DNA from: Fasciola hepatica
Lineage: Eukaryota > Platyhelminthes > Trematoda > Plagiorchiida > Fasciolidae
Assembly: GCA_948099385.1 (NCBI GenBank)
Contig: CANUEZ040000180.1
Location: 2,543,001-2,607,000 of the forward strand
Length of the DNA stretch: 64,000 nt
Direction of reading: 5' to 3'
The position numbers and the translations under genes are program-made. The notes beneath the pieces were generated by a model that had not been told where the DNA came from, did not search any database, and saw nothing but the letters and a program-made list of their open reading frames with translations. Positions 61,115-64,000 of this stretch are shown piece by piece (the first letter of the stretch is position 1; every line of letters begins with the position of its first letter).

Positions 61115-62672
61115 ATGGAGCGAAACATCGCTGATGATTCTGCCCAGTTCTGTGCAACGGTTAAGATGTACCCGAATTTGGATGCATTTAGATCCGATTT
61201 TCGGGACTTCCAATCAACCACTTGTTCGAGTTTTTACGTATACGATTCACGAACAAGGGAAATGGCAAGTAAACGTGGTATAATTTTACCACCTGGCACG
61301 CAGTACTATTTCATCATATATTGCTGCGTCCATCGGAGAAGAAGTAACTGCTCTGGAACAAAGTAATTTGTTTCCTTACTTGTTCCTAATGGAAACTGTT
61401 TGCAGATACCCCAACCTTGGTTGTCAAGCATTCGTCTCGGTGCGTGTCGTCGGCTCATCCTACATGGTGTCGCAGTGGGCCATGGTCCATAACCACGACT
61501 TCCAACGAGAGACCGAGGGTTATTACGTCCGTAACCGCCGCTTGACCAGTGACCAAGAGAGTCACGTGTTTAGTATGATGGGGAGTTTTCGTAATACTGC
61601 CGAGCTTAGGGATTACACCCAACGAATGTTTAGCCGTCGCCTTCGCATTCAAGACTTTCGCTCCATTAGGAAACGATTAGGTTCCGTTGACCACACTAAG
61701 GATGCGACGCGTGTAGGTGAGTTATTGAGAAATCAGGGGTATTCACAGGTCATTAGTGACGATAGCATGATTAGGTTTGTTCTCTTTGTTCCTCTTGTAA
61801 GTAACGAGCTCGTCGGCAGGTTCGGTGACGTGATGTTAGCCGTTGCCACGCATCAAATGAATTACGGTGGGTATGTCTTTTGGCACGTTATGGTCGTAGA
61901 CGACACCGGCTTGGGACACAGTGTTTTGTATGCTCTTATGCCCAACGAAAGCGGCAGTAGCTACGAAACAGCCGTTTAGTTTTTGGCTCAATCTCTGCCG
62001 CAGACCAGAAATTGTAAAACCATAGTGGTAGACCGCAGTCTGGCGCAGTATAACGCTCCGAGGACACAGTACCCGGAGTCGCAGGTTGTATTCTGTAGGT
62101 CTCACGTCGTAAAGGATATGCGTCGAAGATGTGGTCTGCTCTCACACGTATCGATCACAGATCGAGGTGGGATATTCCAGTGGATGCCCAATATGGTGTA
62201 CACGGAGGACGGCGCAGCTTTTATTAGGTTCTTATCTGCCACTGACAGTCGAAGTTCCGAGGCATCCCAGTACTTGAAAAGCACTTGGATGCCTTATACG
62301 ACTAGCTGGGCTGCACATGGAACCCGGCAGTATTTGCTTCATGGTAATTATACCACAAATAGGGTCGAGACTGAGAGCAGGCATTTGAAAACCGGTCTGT
62401 CTCGGAGGTCAACGATGTACGATGTGTTTAAAAAAATCCTCGAAAGCACCGACTCTTTAATGGATGTTCGTAGGCATCGGCTTGCGAGCGAAAGGATGAT
62501 TCCCTTTAAGGCTCCAAAACATCTTGACTGGCGCTTAACGGCTTCAGAAGCTGGAAAGGAATTAGCATTCCATTCAATTCGTTACTCATATCACGTAAGT
62601 TACAGTACTGAAAGCATTGGTAGCAGGAGCGCAGTTATCTACTATGTTCAGACAAGAGGATCAGCTAGTTAG
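61115..62672 (+). pseudogene. MULE (Mutator-like) transposase, complete but broken
   Basis: Three pieces. 61115-61366 starts with ATG (MERNIADDSAQFCATVK) and runs to PPGTQYYFIIYCCVH. After a frame change, 61368-61979 holds CRYPNLGCQAFVSVRVVGSS and WAMVHNHDF, a FAR1/FLYWCH-like DNA-binding module. It then has the start of the MULE DDE domain (YGGYVFWHVMVVDDTGLGHS; first Asp pair near 61898) and an in-frame TAG at 61977-61979. 61980-62672 continues in the same frame with VVDRSLAQYNAPR (second Asp, about 62029), VVFCRSHVVKDM and TTNRVETESRHLK. Such transposases cut and paste DNA. The TAG and the frame change indicate a dead copy unless one is an intron boundary. Confidence 0.82.
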
Positions 62673-63574
62673 TTCAGTGAAACTTTGCTGCTAGATACAC
62701 ACAGACGAAGATAACAAGTGTCATGTTGCACTTATCTTTGGTCAGCTAAGTACCGTTTCGGAGTAAGTGGTATATATATATATAACTACGGTCATATGTA
62801 TAAGTATGCGTATAATTATGCATATATACATATATGTATATAATATCCTTCGGTTACCGGTGGACGCGAAACAAAACCTGCTCCACTTCCACCCATCACT
62901 TACGTAACTCATTACGCCAATGGTGTAGTCGCAGGTAGAAAAACACAGTTTCCGTATTCTGGCAGTTATTCTTTTAGCCAAACTTCACTGGGTCAGATCA
63001 CATCGCCCAGTGGTTTTTCGGAAAGCGCACCATCACTAGGGGCAAGTTTTTCACACAAAATCGGGATTCTGGTACAACGATAAGTGAGGAACACATTTCC
63101 AAATAATAATTAAGAAAGAGTCCAACGTTTTCAAAATATTTCACACATTTTTTGCCATTTACAGATACGAATCGACACCCCAGTTAGATTTTAAACTCCG
63201 CTACACAATAATGATGACCATTTCGTTGATAAGGATGTTTTACCAAGGAAATATCGCCCATCTTTTTCTCTTCATAAATATACCAGGTAAGTCACTTAAA
63301 ACCAAGCAAGTAACTCGTATTTCAAAATAAGCTTGGCAGATCAATTTCGTGTGTTTCAAAATTGGCGCATAAGAATTCCAGGATTCCGCGCCAATTCAAA
63401 ATTATAATGCTCGGAACTTACCCCCCTACCTATCAGTTATCGCGCATTTTGAATGATGCGCAAAAAGAGCGTTTTACCGCGCCGGAGGTTTGCCTTATAT
63501 ACGTCGAACCCCCCCCCACCTGACCTTGACTTTCAATTTTGCCGGCCAGTTCAGGTCAGGACACGGATTTTGCG
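62673..63574. other. Unassigned, MULE 3' flank with TA/TG tracts
   Basis: It contains a degenerate TATA/ATGTATA tract (62770-62845) and no supported gene. The MULE 3' terminal inverted repeat may be here, but no boundary is visible. Confidence 0.35.
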
Positions 63575-64000
63575 GTTCACTTCAGTTCAGTTTGCCCAGG
63601 ACAGGTGATGGCCACGGCCAATCGAGCGTCCAGAATTCCTTCGATGGTATGCACACCAGTTATGCACCCACCACTGCCGAGTGTATTTCGTCGAATCCCC
63701 GCTAAAAATGAGAGGGAAACGGAAAACCTGTTCGCACTTCAACTGCGAGAGACATGATGCATCGTGAGCGTTCACTGAGACAGTATGCAATGAGGGAAAA
63801 TGTCTATTAAGACATACTCCAGAAGGACCACAGTGCTACCCGTCATCCATCTAGTTGACATACTCAAGGCTCACTACGAGGAAAGGTCTCGTACCACTTG
63901 CGATCTAGGGCACCTTTGAAGGATTGGACGGTCTGCAGATCTACCATTCCACCAGGCAGACCGTTCCAACTGTTCACAACCCTGTTGCTGAAGAAGTGCG
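63575..64000 (-). mobile_element. Non-LTR element 2 family, antisense 3' end, runs off the window
   Basis: The tail (CTGAA)n is at 63575-63595 and the family 3' UTR follows. The RT C-terminus, with FPRSEP and VVNSWNGLPGGMVDLQTVQ, reaches the window edge. It is nearly identical to 52686-53105. The element continues beyond 64000. Confidence 0.88.

Larger units (their letters stand above)
58970..61763. repeat. Inverted-repeat arm (pairs with 43905-46490)
   Basis: Right arm of the large inverted duplication. It differs mainly by a 227-base net insertion at 59898-60131. Unlike the left arm, it continues into the complete MULE gene on one side and into the Gypsy RT on the other. Confidence 0.88.

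Overview
This is a repeat-saturated eukaryotic window, almost certainly from a flatworm and most likely a tapeworm of the diphyllobothriid type. That taxon is inferred from recalled 5.8S/ITS2/28S character and from the element set (CsRn1-like Gypsy, BEL/Pao, CR1-like, RTE, R2-like), not from a search. I see no intact single-copy host gene. Everything recognisable is degenerate ribosomal DNA or a mobile element, often nested, and much of it recurs as inverted copies.

Region A (1-30 kb) is a relic ribosomal locus colonised by retroelements. A 5.8S-ITS2-28S unit (1383-4706) carries lesions and stops in a conserved part of 28S. Its next 34 bases appear 13.9 kb downstream (18634-18667), with a 5-base duplication (AATCA). 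Between them lie three head-to-tail non-LTR retrotransposons with (CTGAA)n tails. The second holds a BEL/Pao element (6373-13081) with two identical 379-base LTRs and a TGCCG duplication. The third holds a related solo LTR. After the 34-base piece come a fourth non-LTR element (18668-22525) and an R2-clade element (about 22.9-27.1 kb) with zinc finger, Myb, RT and restriction-like endonuclease parts. An inverted 5' portion of the same R2 element follows (27103-29731). It abuts inverted 28S sequence (29732-29970) 14 bases upstream of the canonical R2 site.

Region B (30-38.5 kb) holds about 2.5 kb of unassigned DNA, a non-LTR RTE element with one open 905-codon frame and a (GAT)n tail (32.54-35.59 kb), a decayed Gypsy 3' end, an antisense BEL LTR with flanking 3' internal sequence, and a CR1-like C-terminal fragment.

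Region C (38.5-52.7 kb) starts with a near full-length Gypsy element (38530 to about 43.82 kb). Next come a truncated antisense MULE transposase, a second Gypsy gag/protease fragment, two inverted fragments of an EnSpm/CACTA-like transposase flanking a DUF4806-type gene, a tRNA-derived fold-back element with 138-base arms, and TA microsatellites.

Region D (52.7-64 kb) is largely an inverted replay of earlier parts. It contains an antisense copy of non-LTR element 2 with the same lesions, an antisense Gypsy element split by a BEL-type solo LTR, the second copy of the gag-to-MULE arm (now with a complete MULE reading region), and the 3' end of one more non-LTR copy at the window edge.

The genes do not form a host pathway. 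They are replication genes of at least seven element classes, most with clear inactivating lesions. The BEL/Pao copy and the RTE copy look youngest.
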